Assembly (NCBI RefSeq): GCF_000215935.2
Contig: NZ_AFNU02000001.1
Span: 496,001 to 560,000 of the forward strand
DNA: 64,000 nucleotides
Direction: 5' to 3'
Source of the DNA: Haloplasma contractile SSD-17B
GTDB lineage: Bacteria > Bacillota_I > Bacilli_A > Haloplasmatales > Haloplasmataceae
Below are positions 7,967 to 16,808 of this stretch, piece by piece. The position numbers and the translations under genes were made by a program. Below the pieces are notes generated by a model. The model worked only from the letters and a program-made list of their open reading frames with translations. It ran no database searches and was not told where the DNA came from. Numbering within the stretch: position 1 is the first letter of the stretch; every line of letters starts with the position of its first letter.

Positions 7967-9043
7967 ATGACAATAACACATCGCAAAGACACACGAAAAG
8001 TACGAGTAGGTAGTTTATACATGGGTGGAAGCAACGAAGTGATCATTCAAAGTATGACGACAACAAAAACACATGATATAGAAGCAACCGTTAAACAAAT
8101 TAAACGACTTGAAAAAGTGGGTTGTCAGGTTATTCGTGTGGCTGTACTTGGACTCGATGATGCAGAAGCAATTAAAGAAATAAAAAAACAAATAAACATA
8201 CCATTAGTAGCCGACATACATTTTAATTACCGACTTGCCTTGAAGGCAATTGAAAATGGCGTTGACTTAATACGACTAAACCCTGGTAACATCGGTGCCG
8301 ACGAAAATGTAAAAAAAGTAGCTCAAGCTTGTAAATTAGCAAAGATCCCGATTCGAATAGGTGTCAATACTGGTTCAATCGAAAAACACATCTTAGAAAA
8401 GTATGGTCACCCTACTCCTGAAGCTATGGTAGAGAGTGCAAAATATCATGTAGAATTACTTGAAAAGTTTGATTTTTACGATATTTTAATTTCTTTAAAG
8501 GCATCAGATGTTGATATGGCTGTAAAAGCGTACCGATTAGCTGCTGAGACGTTCGAATATCCACTTCACTTAGGAATTACAGAAGCAGGAACAAAGTTTA
8601 CCGGTACGATAAAAAGTGCTATAGGTATTGGTATTATGCTCTATGAGGGGATTGGAAGTACAATTCGTGTATCATTAAGTGCCGACCCTGTTGAAGAAAT
8701 TAAAGTCTGTAAACAAATACTAAAAAATGTAGGCCTTTCAAGCAAGGTTCCTACACTTATATCATGCCCTACATGTGGACGTATTCAATTTGATCTCTTC
8801 CCAGTGGCACAAGAGATTGAAGACTACCTAGAAAAAATAGAATCGGATATCAAAGTAGCCGTTATGGGATGCGCCGTAAACGGTCCTGGTGAAGCACGAG
8901 AAGCCGATATCGGAATCGCTGGTGGTAAAGGAATGGGACTCCTTATGAAAAATGGCGAAGTCATTCGCAAAGTAAAACAAGAAGACATGGTAAATGCACT
9001 GAAAGAAGAAATTGATTTAATGGTAAAAGAGCGCAGCAAATAA
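7967..9043 (+). CDS. ispG: 4-hydroxy-3-methylbut-2-enyl diphosphate synthase
   Basis: Iron-sulfur enzyme of the MEP isoprenoid pathway that reduces ME-cPP to HMBPP. The 358-residue protein has the GcpE TIM-barrel start ([21 protein letters not shown]) and the C-terminal cluster domain with SCPTCGR and [11 protein letters not shown], supplying the three cysteines of the 4Fe-4S cluster. GGAGGT lies seven bases before the ATG. The next pathway enzyme, ispH, is in this window at 34707, so a MEP pathway is likely. In B. subtilis ispG also follows sodA. The gene ends at a strong terminator. Confidence 0.96.
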   Translation: MTITHRKDTRKVRVGSLYMGGSNEVIIQSMTTTKTHDIEATVKQIKRLEKVGCQVIRVAVLGLDDAEAIKEIKKQINIPLVADIHFNYRLALKAIENGVDLIRLNPGNIGADENVKKVAQACKLAKIPIRIGVNTGSIEKHILEKYGHPTPEAMVESAKYHVELLEKFDFYDILISLKASDVDMAVKAYRLAAETFEYPLHLGITEAGTKFTGTIKSAIGIGIMLYEGIGSTIRVSLSADPVEEIKVCKQILKNVGLSSKVPTLISCPTCGRIQFDLFPVAQEIEDYLEKIESDIKVAVMGCAVNGPGEAREADIGIAGGKGMGLLMKNGEVIRKVKQEDMVNALKEEIDLMVKERSK

Positions 9044-9075
9044 TGTAAAAAAACAATTAAATTGACCTTACCCTA

Positions 9076-9110
9076 CCTCTGAGTTTTTTCAGAGGTTTTT
9101 ATTTTTGTAA
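9076..9110 (+). terminator. Terminator of ispG
   Basis: CCTCTGA (9076-9082) and TCAGAGG (9089-9095) enclose a T-rich loop and are followed by TTTTTATTTTTG. Confidence 0.9.
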
Positions 9111-9254
9111 AAATAACTTTAAATAGTAGTTCCTTAATGAAAATCATCATTCGATGATTGATCAGTCATATATACAGAAAAATAGGTAACTAATATATAC
9201 AGTAATGTATAATTATGGTAATATATTATTAATTGTAAAAAAGGGGGATTCGTT

Positions 9255-9479
9255 ATGAATAAAAGTTTCATTCTATTTAACGTCATACTTTTTATCTTTT
9301 TTATCATTATATGGTTCATTGCTGAAGATACTATATATTCTGATATTTATTATGAGTATGGTAGTAGTTGGGATAATCTTAAAGGTAAACAGTTTAATGG
9401 ACTACTTCTTAAATCATTTTCACTTATTGGTGTATTAATACAAATTTATTTTGTAAATAAGAAATTAACCAATGAATAA
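9255..9479 (+). CDS. Small two-helix membrane protein, unknown
   Basis: A 74-residue protein not recognised. Residues about 5-24 and 50-66 form two hydrophobic segments, so both ends probably face the same side; the middle loop is acidic and tyrosine-rich (EDTIYSDIYYEYG). AAGGGGG lies seven bases before the ATG and the gene has its own terminator, which supports expression. It stands at the left edge of the accessory island, just after ispG, and is transcribed toward the end of the pil operon. No motif suggests a function. Confidence 0.65.
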   Translation: MNKSFILFNVILFIFFIIIWFIAEDTIYSDIYYEYGSSWDNLKGKQFNGLLLKSFSLIGVLIQIYFVNKKLTNE

Positions 9480-9486
9480 TTATCCC

Positions 9487-9509
9487 AAGGCCTTATGGCC
9501 TTTTTTTTT
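9487..9509 (+). terminator. Terminator of the small membrane protein gene
   Basis: AAGGCC (9487-9492) and GGCCTT (9497-9502) form a short GC-rich stem followed by a run of nine Ts, 8 bases after the stop codon. Confidence 0.85.
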
Positions 9510-9534
9510 GAACAAAACTTATTTGTATTAAAAT

Positions 9535-9571
9535 TAAAAAATCCCATATAAACGGTTTGTTTACATGGGAT
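9535..9571 (-). terminator. Terminator of the pilus operon
   Basis: ATCCCATATAAAC (9541-9553) pairs with GTTTACATGGGAT (9559-9571) with one mismatch; on the minus strand a T-rich tract follows. It lies 14 bases after the pilO stop. Confidence 0.82.
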
Positions 9572-9584
9572 GACTTGTATGTAA

Positions 9585-10160
9585 TTACTCTTCAGCGTCG
9601 TAATAAAATAAATAGTACTGTATTTGAATATCAGACGGACTTTCATCACCTGACAAATAATCAGCTTCTGTAGGTAAATTATAAGAAAATGAGGAAATAT
9701 AGATCGCTCGTTTACTTTTATAAAGTTCATCAATAAATGAATTAAATTCTTCAATTGTTTCAACATCAAGTTGTAGTGTCACGCTGATCGCTTTTATATT
9801 CTCATTAAAATCCAAGTTCTCAGGAAGTGCTACATCGAAAGATAGACTTTTATCAATAATCACGACATCAGAGTTATAAGCAATACGCTCCATATACTTG
9901 CGTGTTACCTCTTCAAAATTGTAACTTGATGGGATAAAATCTTCAATTGTTTCATTCTGATAAAGTCCCTCGTTAAAAATCTTTATTTTATTATTGACCA
10001 TTATTAAGTCACGTTCAGCTGTAAGGCGTTGCTGTTCTAAGGCTACGATTTCCTCATTTAGTGGACGAATGAAAAAGAACTGTGCAAAATAACTGAGCGC
10101 TACTAGTAGAGCGATTAATGTGAGCCAGATAATCCCCCGTTTTGCAAATAAATTATTCAT
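9585..10160 (-). CDS. pilO: PilO-like pilus alignment protein
   Basis: A 191-residue bitopic membrane protein: a short cytoplasmic end, one helix (WLTLIALLVALSYFAQFF), a coiled-coil stretch rich in Glu/Gln/Arg, then an extracellular ferredoxin-like fold domain of PilO type. The ATG at 10160 is chosen because GGTGG lies five bases upstream; the longer frame lacks such a site. The start overlaps the pilN end. PilM-PilN-PilO link the cytoplasmic ATPase and platform to the outside in type IVa pili. Sequence similarity is faint; order and topology support the call. Confidence 0.78.
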   Translation of the reverse strand: MNNLFAKRGIIWLTLIALLVALSYFAQFFFIRPLNEEIVALEQQRLTAERDLIMVNNKIKIFNEGLYQNETIEDFIPSSYNFEEVTRKYMERIAYNSDVVIIDKSLSFDVALPENLDFNENIKAISVTLQLDVETIEEFNSFIDELYKSKRAIYISSFSYNLPTEADYLSGDESPSDIQIQYYLFYYDAEE

Positions 10161-10770
10161 AAATACCACCTGCCTTAGGAGCATTGTCAATATCTATAAA
10201 TAACTGAAACGTTGTCTTCTGCCTAGGAATAGAATTAGGGTGAGCCTCTATATCAGTAATCGGCCCTACTCGATCTATATTCGTAATATACTCTATTAAT
10301 ATAGCATTATATTGAAACTGTGCTAGCTTTTCAGTTGTCTCAAATTGAATGGTTAAAATTAAGCTATGATCTGCATCCTTATACTTCACATTTTCTATAA
10401 ACGTGTGATTAGGGTCAGAAAAAAGGTATTTAATTTCCTCAATTATCGTAACAAAATCTAAATTGTTATTCTCTATTTGAGACACTTCTTTATTGCTTTT
10501 AATATTGTATAAAGATTGGTCATAATCACTTAGTAAATCTTCCCTATGTGTTCGTTTCGTTTCAACACGGTACAATGCACCTTTTTTTGAATGGACTTCC
10601 TCGAGTAAATCTAAACGTGGTAAGTAAACAATAAAAAAGTTGATAATAACGAAAATTAAGACAAGAGTAAACGAAACTAAACGCAGAACGTAATCGCGTT
10701 TCTCTTTTTCAGGAAGTAGTTTTACATCAATATCGATATTAGATTTTTTATTTTTATCTTGAAAGATCAT
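10153..10770 (-). CDS. pilN: PilN-like pilus assembly protein
   Basis: A 205-residue protein with a cytoplasmic tail holding VKLLPEKEK, matching the conserved N-terminal INLLP segment by which PilN binds PilM, a single membrane helix near residues 33-52, a coiled coil and an extracellular beta-alpha domain. It sits between pilM and pilO and overlaps pilO by eight bases, so translation is probably coupled. TAGGTG lies five bases before the ATG. Confidence 0.82.
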   Translation of the reverse strand: MIFQDKNKKSNIDIDVKLLPEKEKRDYVLRLVSFTLVLIFVIINFFIVYLPRLDLLEEVHSKKGALYRVETKRTHREDLLSDYDQSLYNIKSNKEVSQIENNNLDFVTIIEEIKYLFSDPNHTFIENVKYKDADHSLILTIQFETTEKLAQFQYNAILIEYITNIDRVGPITDIEAHPNSIPRQKTTFQLFIDIDNAPKAGGIYE

Positions 10771-10782
10771 TCAATCACCTAC

Positions 10783-11700
10783 TTATAAACTCATCGCAAT
10801 AGGCAAATAGTATTTACGAAGCATAGCCCTCGGGAGTTTTGTTTTAAAATCATTAATTCGAATAAACTCAATATCAACATCTATTTTATCTCGAATTAGT
10901 TCAACTAAGTTCTTTTTAAAATCGAATTCCGTATAGAGTACAATTTTTTCTATATTTTCCTTCTTTTTTGAATACTGATATTTAAAAAAGTGGTTAACAC
11001 GCTCAATAACATCCAAAATTTGTTCAACATACGCATCTTCATCATAGTCATCTAACTCAAACGTATCCTTTAACGATATAATGGGTAGATGATGATCAAA
11101 GATTGTGATGATATGCGAATTCTCTCTGATCTGAGTATACATTGTGTATTGCTGACCATCTTGGCTTTGATTTTTACTATATAAGAATAGTTTACGAGTT
11201 AAAAGTGGTGATACAAATGACTTTGTTACCGTCTTTTTAAATCGTTGAATCACCTTTAAATAGGAAGATATAATTTGTTTCGATGTTGCAAACAATATGA
11301 CTTCCTTCATATTCTCTTTAGGAGAGTCTTGATACTCAAAGACATCAATAATTGGATCATTATAAGGTAAAATCTGTTGCGCTTCTTCCAACTCTAATTT
11401 TATGTGTGATTTCAGATCATTATTTGACAAGTAACTCGGTACTTCAATTTTTTTAATAACAAGTGTCGCATCAGGAACCATTAAATTGACAAGTTGTGCG
11501 TTAAGATTGTACTTTTTAAAAATCGTCCTTACGATTTTTTGAAGTAACTCTGCATCCATGATTTTACCAGAACTTATAATACCCTTTTTAAGTTTTACTT
11601 CGCCAACCTGTTTAACAGTCTTTGTTCGCTCTTCAACTAAAGCGAATCGGATATAATGATCTGTAAACATCATATTGATTACATTTTTAAAGAAAATCAT
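10783..11700 (-). CDS. pilM: PilM-like actin-fold pilus protein
   Basis: A 305-residue cytoplasmic protein of the PilM/FtsA-like actin fold that recruits PilN and the assembly ATPase. The start region FTDHYIRFALVEE and the segment VKKIEVPS-like (LVIKKIEVPSYL) followed by IKLELEEAQQILPY match PilM phosphate-1 and the conserved E-x-x-x-x-I/L-P region. The ATG at 11700 has AGGTGG six bases upstream; an upstream frame reaching 11760 overlaps pilD and is unlikely. It lies 10 bases after pilD. Confidence 0.8.
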   Translation of the reverse strand: MIFFKNVINMMFTDHYIRFALVEERTKTVKQVGEVKLKKGIISSGKIMDAELLQKIVRTIFKKYNLNAQLVNLMVPDATLVIKKIEVPSYLSNNDLKSHIKLELEEAQQILPYNDPIIDVFEYQDSPKENMKEVILFATSKQIISSYLKVIQRFKKTVTKSFVSPLLTRKLFLYSKNQSQDGQQYTMYTQIRENSHIITIFDHHLPIISLKDTFELDDYDEDAYVEQILDVIERVNHFFKYQYSKKKENIEKIVLYTEFDFKKNLVELIRDKIDVDIEFIRINDFKTKLPRAMLRKYYLPIAMSL

Positions 11701-11710
11701 AATTAACCAC

Positions 11711-12517
11711 CTACATTTGTATAAATAAATTATAGTACCAGTCGAGTATTGCATCTCCATAAAAATAGGCTATTAATGAACCAATTGCGATAAATGGTGC
11801 AAACGGAATCGGTTGATCACGCTTGACAACGTTTAAAGCAATTAGTATGCCACCGGTTAAGGCACCTACTAGTGATGCTAGAAAGACTGAGAATAATGTT
11901 AACCTTATACCTAATACTAGTCCAATTATACCATATAACTTAATGTCGCCGCCACCCATTGCGTCTTTTTTATAGGCTTTTTTACCAATAATTGCAATTA
12001 AGTATAAAATACCAAACCCAAGAACACCAGCAATAAGATAATTAAAAAACGTTCCTAGTCCTAGACCATTAAACCCACTATTAATAAAGAGACGCTCAAT
12101 AAGAATGACACTAGCAAAAAAAATGAGCACCTTATCCTCAATTAACATATATTCGAGGTCTGAAATACTAATGATAATTAAAAGACTAATAAAGGTTAAC
12201 GCTACAATCAGCTCTAAATTCCAGCCAATTATATAATACCCTACAATAAATAATAACCCAGTCAACAATTCAAAAATAGGATATTTTATCGAAATTTGCG
12301 TTTTACATCCTCGACACTTTCCGCCAATAAAAAGGTAACCTAAAACTGGCATAAGCTCTGCTCCCTTTATGCGATGACCACACCTAGGACAACTAGATGG
12401 CGGATGAACAATCGACTCCCCTTTAGAGATTCTAAGCCCCACAACATTAAAAAAGGAACCCAAACATATCCCTACAACAAATAGATAAATTACTTTAATA
12501 ATTTCAACAGCATCCAT
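11711..12517 (-). CDS. pilD: Prepilin peptidase / N-methyltransferase
   Basis: Membrane aspartyl protease that removes the leader from type IV pilins and methylates the new N-terminus. The 268-residue protein has GSFFNVVGLR, a cytoplasmic zinc-type tetracysteine domain (CPRCGHR and CRGCKT) and the two catalytic aspartates in SDLEYMLIED and GGGDIKL. Seven to eight membrane helices are evident. Because no separate comC is visible, this enzyme probably also processes the ComG pseudopilins. GAGGGGG precedes the ATG. A terminator separates it from the pilin genes upstream. Confidence 0.95.
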   Translation of the reverse strand: MDAVEIIKVIYLFVVGICLGSFFNVVGLRISKGESIVHPPSSCPRCGHRIKGAELMPVLGYLFIGGKCRGCKTQISIKYPIFELLTGLLFIVGYYIIGWNLELIVALTFISLLIIISISDLEYMLIEDKVLIFFASVILIERLFINSGFNGLGLGTFFNYLIAGVLGFGILYLIAIIGKKAYKKDAMGGGDIKLYGIIGLVLGIRLTLFSVFLASLVGALTGGILIALNVVKRDQPIPFAPFIAIGSLIAYFYGDAILDWYYNLFIQM

Positions 12518-12569
12518 TACTTGATCCCCCTCTTACTGAATTAATTTAAAACACAAAAATACCTAGATA

Positions 12570-12600
12570 TTAAAAAGCCAAGACCCTGAAGGGGTCTTGG
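12570..12600 (-). terminator. Internal terminator between the pilin genes and pilD
   Basis: CCAAGACCC (12578-12586) and GGGTCTTGG (12592-12600) make a perfect nine-base stem with a five-base loop; on the minus strand CTTTTTAA follows. It would let the pilin mRNA end before pilD-pilMNO, so pilin can be made in excess of assembly proteins. Confidence 0.82.
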
Positions 12601-12615
12601 GACGCTTTAAATTAA

Positions 12616-13179
12616 TTATTCAATTACATTATCGGTAGTGATATTATCAGATTTAACTGGTGTATTATTTGGTGTTGCTAAATCAGCTTCTACATCGTAT
12701 TTACTACCATTTAAGTAAATACTAATAGAGAATGTATCACTGGAAGATGATTTAGAAATTAAAACGTAAGATGTATTACCCACATAACTTCCATATGGGT
12801 CAGAAGTTAAAAATGATTCAGGTAAATAACCATCTAGTATTAAAGCATTAATATTTACTTGTATACTAGTAGAAGTAGAATCTGGTGCAACTAATGAACT
12901 ATCATCTTCAGTAGTTGTTATTGTAATATCTCCAGTTGGTGCAGTATATGAATTAGTTTTAAAATTAACAAAATCAATTTCTCCACCTAAATCTACATCA
13001 TTTGCAGTCGCAAAATTTCTAGCAGCTGAAACTGCTGTGTTTGCATTTTCAACAACAGTACGTTGTTTTGAGTTATCTATTAATTTCCCAACTGAAGGAA
13101 CTGCAATTGCTGCAACTATTCCTAAAATAACAATAACCGCTAATAGTTCCATTAGTGTCATACCTTTTTTATTTAACAT
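12616..13179 (-). CDS. Type IV pilin, major subunit paralogue 2
   Basis: A 187-residue pilin: leader MLNKKG, cleavage before MTLMELLAVIVILGI with Glu5, then the conserved alpha-helix and a variable beta domain. Residues up to about 75 are almost the same as in the neighbouring pilin (13209-13736), while the C-terminal halves diverge apart from shared SDPYG and TTDNV ends. No cysteine pair is present in the soluble domain. AGAGGAGG lies seven bases before the ATG at 13179. It probably forms, with its neighbour, the body of the surface filament. Confidence 0.92.
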   Translation of the reverse strand: MLNKKGMTLMELLAVIVILGIVAAIAVPSVGKLIDNSKQRTVVENANTAVSAARNFATANDVDLGGEIDFVNFKTNSYTAPTGDITITTTEDDSSLVAPDSTSTSIQVNINALILDGYLPESFLTSDPYGSYVGNTSYVLISKSSSSDTFSISIYLNGSKYDVEADLATPNNTPVKSDNITTDNVIE

Positions 13180-13208
13180 CAATTATCCTCCTCTAACAGT
13201 TGTTATAA

Positions 13209-13736
13209 TTATTGTACATTATCAGTTGTAATTGTAGTAGAATCAACGGCTTGTGAAACATCACTTGTAGTATCTCCAGTTGTAACATCTTTACCACCAT
13301 TTAAATATACTTTAAAATTATATGTTCCAGTATTAGATGTTTTTTCAATTAATACATAGCCATCAGTATATCCACCGTACGGATCCGAATTAATAAATGA
13401 TGACGGCAAATACCCTTCATCAATTAAACCTGAAATAGTGATTTTAACATGTGTAGCGGTTGTAGGTGTTGTTGATACGTATGAAGTCGTCTCATAATTA
13501 GTTAAATCTGGAGTAACAAAATCAATATCGCCACCTAAATCTTCATCGTTAGCAATAGCAAAGTTTCTTGCAGCGGATACTGCTGTATTTGCATTCTCTA
13601 CAGCTGTACGTTGTTTTGAGTTATCTATTAGTTTTCCTACTGACGGTACTGCAATTGCTGCAATAATACCTAAAATCACAATTACTGCCAGTAATTCCAT
13701 TAGTGTCATACCTTTTTTATTTAATGTTTTAATCAT
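13209..13736 (-). CDS. Type IV pilin, major subunit paralogue 1
   Basis: A 175-residue pilin: leader MIKTLNKKG, then MTLMELLAVIVILGI with Glu5. AAGGAGGAG precedes the ATG, the strongest ribosome site in the locus, fitting an abundant protein. The soluble domain is rich in Thr, Ser and Asp, typical of glycosylated or calcium-rich surface pilins, but neither is shown. It stands first of the tandem pair, after pilC, and a recent duplication explains the almost identical N-terminal half of the next gene. Confidence 0.93.
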   Translation of the reverse strand: MIKTLNKKGMTLMELLAVIVILGIIAAIAVPSVGKLIDNSKQRTAVENANTAVSAARNFAIANDEDLGGDIDFVTPDLTNYETTSYVSTTPTTATHVKITISGLIDEGYLPSSFINSDPYGGYTDGYVLIEKTSNTGTYNFKVYLNGGKDVTTGDTTSDVSQAVDSTTITTDNVQ

Positions 13737-13891
13737 TTCTTCTTCTCCTCCTTATTATATCGAACAATTATTAGTGTTATTAACAACAAATAATATAAAT
13801 TAATTTTATCATACGGTTTTTAGCAAAACAAGTCAAAAAAAGATGAAAACCAAATTAACTATTGACTTTCTCTTTTTTTCACAATAAATCA

Positions 13892-15112
13892 TTACATACC
13901 ATAACCTGAATCCATTAAACCGTACATTGGAATCATAATGGAAAGGACAATGGTTCCTACAATTAACGCTAAAAAGATAATCATAAGTGGCTCAAGTAAC
14001 GTTTTAAGTCGTTCTACTTGCGAATCCATCTCCCGGTCGTAATATTCGGCTAATGAATTCATCATTTCGCCTAGTGTAGCAGTCTCCTCACCAATCGATA
14101 ACATTCTAGCAAATACAGGGTCGACTGCCCATTGATCGGAAAAGGCTGCACTTATTGGAATACCGTTTTGGATGTTGTAAAGAGACTTGTCTAGGACATC
14201 CTGATAGACATCATTTGTAATAATGTTTCGTGTAATCTGTATCGATTCAATGGCATTAACGGAATTATTAATTAAGGTAGCTAGTGACCGTGATAAGCGA
14301 ATAATATTCCCATTCTTATTAATATTCCCGAATATAGGCACCTTTAGAGCAAATTTACTAAAAAAACGGTGACCTTTTTCGGTTTTTTTATACATATTGA
14401 TTAAGACAGCAACAGCGGCTAAACCTAACCCTACTAATAATCCACTTGTTTTAAAGAATGCACTGACTTCTAAGACAAACTTTGTAATCATAGGAAGTTC
14501 CTGACCTGCACTCTCAAATGTTTTTTGAAACTGAGGAACAACAACAATCATCAAGAATATCGTTACAGCAACGGTAACTACGAGTAATACAATTGGATAT
14601 AACATCGCTGATCGTATTTCATTTGATGTCTTTGTTTGTTTTGTATAATACGTTTCTAAATCATCGATTACGGGTGTTAATTCTCCAGTTGCTTCCCCAA
14701 TACGAATCATTTCTACTAATAAATTAGGAAAGACCTTCCGATGTTCTAGCATAGATAGATAAAGAGACGTACCATTACGAAGACTATGTAGAATTTTTAA
14801 CAATACCTTTTGAAGGTTCTTATTCGTTGTTTGCTCAACGATAATACGAAATGACTCCATGACCCCTACCCCAGCATGTAAAAGTTTTGATAATTGAGAT
14901 AGAAAGAACACTAAATCTTTACGACTAATTTTAGAACCTAAGCTTAGCTCTAGGTCTTTATATAAAAATGCAAATCGAAGTTGTTCAACTTCAATTGGTG
15001 TTAAATCTAATTTTTTTAAGCGATTAATCGCTTCTTTACGGCTATACGCCTCGATTACATCACTTACTTCATATATATCTTTACTACTTGCTCGATATCG
15101 ATAGAACGGCAA
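13892..15112 (-). CDS. pilC: PilC pilus assembly platform protein
   Basis: Polytopic inner-membrane platform of the GspF family, 406 residues, with two T2SF domains (about residues 60-185 and 265-385), each followed by membrane helices. Conserved MIRIGEATGEL and SIGEETATLGEM motifs are visible. A TTG at 15112 is preferred: GTGGGGTG lies six bases upstream and the protein then begins MPFYRYRA, the usual PilC start; a GTG at 15121 overlaps that ribosome site. It directly follows pilB. Confidence 0.94.
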   Translation of the reverse strand: MPFYRYRASSKDIYEVSDVIEAYSRKEAINRLKKLDLTPIEVEQLRFAFLYKDLELSLGSKISRKDLVFFLSQLSKLLHAGVGVMESFRIIVEQTTNKNLQKVLLKILHSLRNGTSLYLSMLEHRKVFPNLLVEMIRIGEATGELTPVIDDLETYYTKQTKTSNEIRSAMLYPIVLLVVTVAVTIFLMIVVVPQFQKTFESAGQELPMITKFVLEVSAFFKTSGLLVGLGLAAVAVLINMYKKTEKGHRFFSKFALKVPIFGNINKNGNIIRLSRSLATLINNSVNAIESIQITRNIITNDVYQDVLDKSLYNIQNGIPISAAFSDQWAVDPVFARMLSIGEETATLGEMMNSLAEYYDREMDSQVERLKTLLEPLMIIFLALIVGTIVLSIMIPMYGLMDSGYGM

Positions 15113-15129
15113 TTCATTCACCCCACTCT

Positions 15130-16785
15130 CTAAATAGATGTTACACGAAGGACTTCTTCTGTTGTAGTAACACCATCAATCACTTTTTGGAATCCATCTT
15201 GAATCAAGAATTTCATTCGTTGATTCAGTGCAACTTTTTTGATTTCCATATCACTGCTATTTTTATTAATTAAATCACGGATGACGTCATTAATTTCTAA
15301 GATTTCAAAGATTGCCACTCGACCTGAATATCCTTTTTGGTTACAGGATGAGCATCCCTTCGGCCTAAATACCTTTTCAATCATCATACCGGAATCTCTA
15401 AATAACTTTCTTTCACGCTCTGTTGCAGGCTCCCACTCACCACATTCTCGACAAGTACGACGCACTAAACGTTGTGCGACTACTCCAACTAAGGAAGAAG
15501 ATACTAGAAATGGCTCTATTCCCATATCCGTTAGTCTTGTTACTGTACCGATTGAGTCATTTGTATGGATTGTACTTAATACAAGGTGTCCTGTTAGTGA
15601 GGCTCGAACGGCGATTTGAGCCGTTTCTACATCTCGAATCTCTCCAACCATGACAATATTGGGGTCTTGCCGTAGAATTGACCGTAGACCACTAGCAAAA
15701 TTTAATCCAATTTCTGAGTTAACCTGTATCTGATTTACTCCCTTTAATTGGAACTCAACAGGGTCCTCAATTGTAATAATGTTAACATCTTCTTTATTCA
15801 ACTCATTTAAAGACGCATATAAAGTAGATGATTTCCCGGAACCAGTTGGTCCTGAGACTAAAATAATTCCATTAGGATTACTGATTAGTCGTCTTAACGT
15901 TTTATAGTTGTCTTTACTTAGTCCTAATTTTTCGATATTCCCTAATGTATTTTTTACATTTAATAATCGCATAACGACTTTTTCGCCGTTTACTGTAGGG
16001 AGTGTCGAAATTCGCAAGTCAATCGGGACTTTATCGATGGAAGCTTTGATTCGTCCATCTTGAGGACGTCTTGACTCCGTAATATCAAGACCTGATAAAA
16101 CCTTAATTCTTGAAAGAAGCTGTTTCTCCATTACCTTAGGAAATCGCTTCTCCACATTCAAAACACCATCTACACGGAATCTTACTAACACCTCATTCTC
16201 GTGAGGATCAATATGGATGTCCGATGCATCCTGTTTCACGGCACTTAAAAGAAGCTGATTCACAAGTCGAATTAATGGTGTGTCATCTTGATCTTCTTCT
16301 TGACTCTTGTTTTTCTTCTCAGCATAGTTATGGATAATTTGGTCTAGCGACCGATCAATTCCATAGTGTCTTGATATAGCGGTTTCAATCTCTGATTTTG
16401 GAGCCATGACTAATTTAATCCCATAACCGGTAAGAAGTCTAAGATCATCAACTACATAGTAGTTTAATGGATCTGCAATTGCTACGACTAGCTTTCCGTC
16501 TTCAAACGCTAGCGGAACAACAGCATTTTGACGTGCATAATCCTCAGATATCAAGCGTAAAATAGTTTCATTTAACATATAGTCAGATAACGAAACTTTC
16601 TTAATCCCAAGTTGAAGGGCCAGGGCATCCATAACTTGATTTTCAGTCACGTACCCGACTCGTATTAATGTATCTCCTAGCTTTTCATCTGTTTCTTTAA
16701 GTGTTAAGGCAGTCTCAATTTGATCTGGCCTAATTAAACCAGCATCAATTAAAATATCCCCTATTCGTTTCTTTACTCGTTTCAT
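15130..16785 (-). CDS. pilB: PilB pilus extension ATPase
   Basis: Cytoplasmic hexameric ATPase for type IV pilus extension, 551 residues. The N-terminal MshEN domain (about 5-150) begins RIGDILIDAGLI and may bind c-di-GMP, as in MshE; the catalytic core has Walker A GPTGSGKSS at 312-320, the Asp box TIEDPVEF, Walker B and the His box. Zinc-binding cysteines 445, 448, 478 and 481 are present. GAGGTG precedes the ATG. No retraction ATPase PilT is encoded in the window. Confidence 0.96.
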   Translation of the reverse strand: MKRVKKRIGDILIDAGLIRPDQIETALTLKETDEKLGDTLIRVGYVTENQVMDALALQLGIKKVSLSDYMLNETILRLISEDYARQNAVVPLAFEDGKLVVAIADPLNYYVVDDLRLLTGYGIKLVMAPKSEIETAISRHYGIDRSLDQIIHNYAEKKNKSQEEDQDDTPLIRLVNQLLLSAVKQDASDIHIDPHENEVLVRFRVDGVLNVEKRFPKVMEKQLLSRIKVLSGLDITESRRPQDGRIKASIDKVPIDLRISTLPTVNGEKVVMRLLNVKNTLGNIEKLGLSKDNYKTLRRLISNPNGIILVSGPTGSGKSSTLYASLNELNKEDVNIITIEDPVEFQLKGVNQIQVNSEIGLNFASGLRSILRQDPNIVMVGEIRDVETAQIAVRASLTGHLVLSTIHTNDSIGTVTRLTDMGIEPFLVSSSLVGVVAQRLVRRTCRECGEWEPATERERKLFRDSGMMIEKVFRPKGCSSCNQKGYSGRVAIFEILEINDVIRDLINKNSSDMEIKKVALNQRMKFLIQDGFQKVIDGVTTTEEVLRVTSI

Positions 16786-16808
16786 TCATCATCACCTCAC
16801 ACAAACAT

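Noticed and set aside
8824-9039. Minus-strand 71-codon frame inside ispG
   Set aside because: Antisense to the conserved C-terminal cluster domain of ispG, no ribosome site.
9134-9769. Minus-strand frames of 61 and 107 codons at the left edge of the island
   Set aside because: One overlaps the small membrane protein gene, the other overlaps pilO out of frame and crosses its terminator.
13037-13231. Plus-strand 64-codon frame opposite the pilin genes
   Set aside because: Antisense to the conserved pilin N-terminus; no ribosome site.
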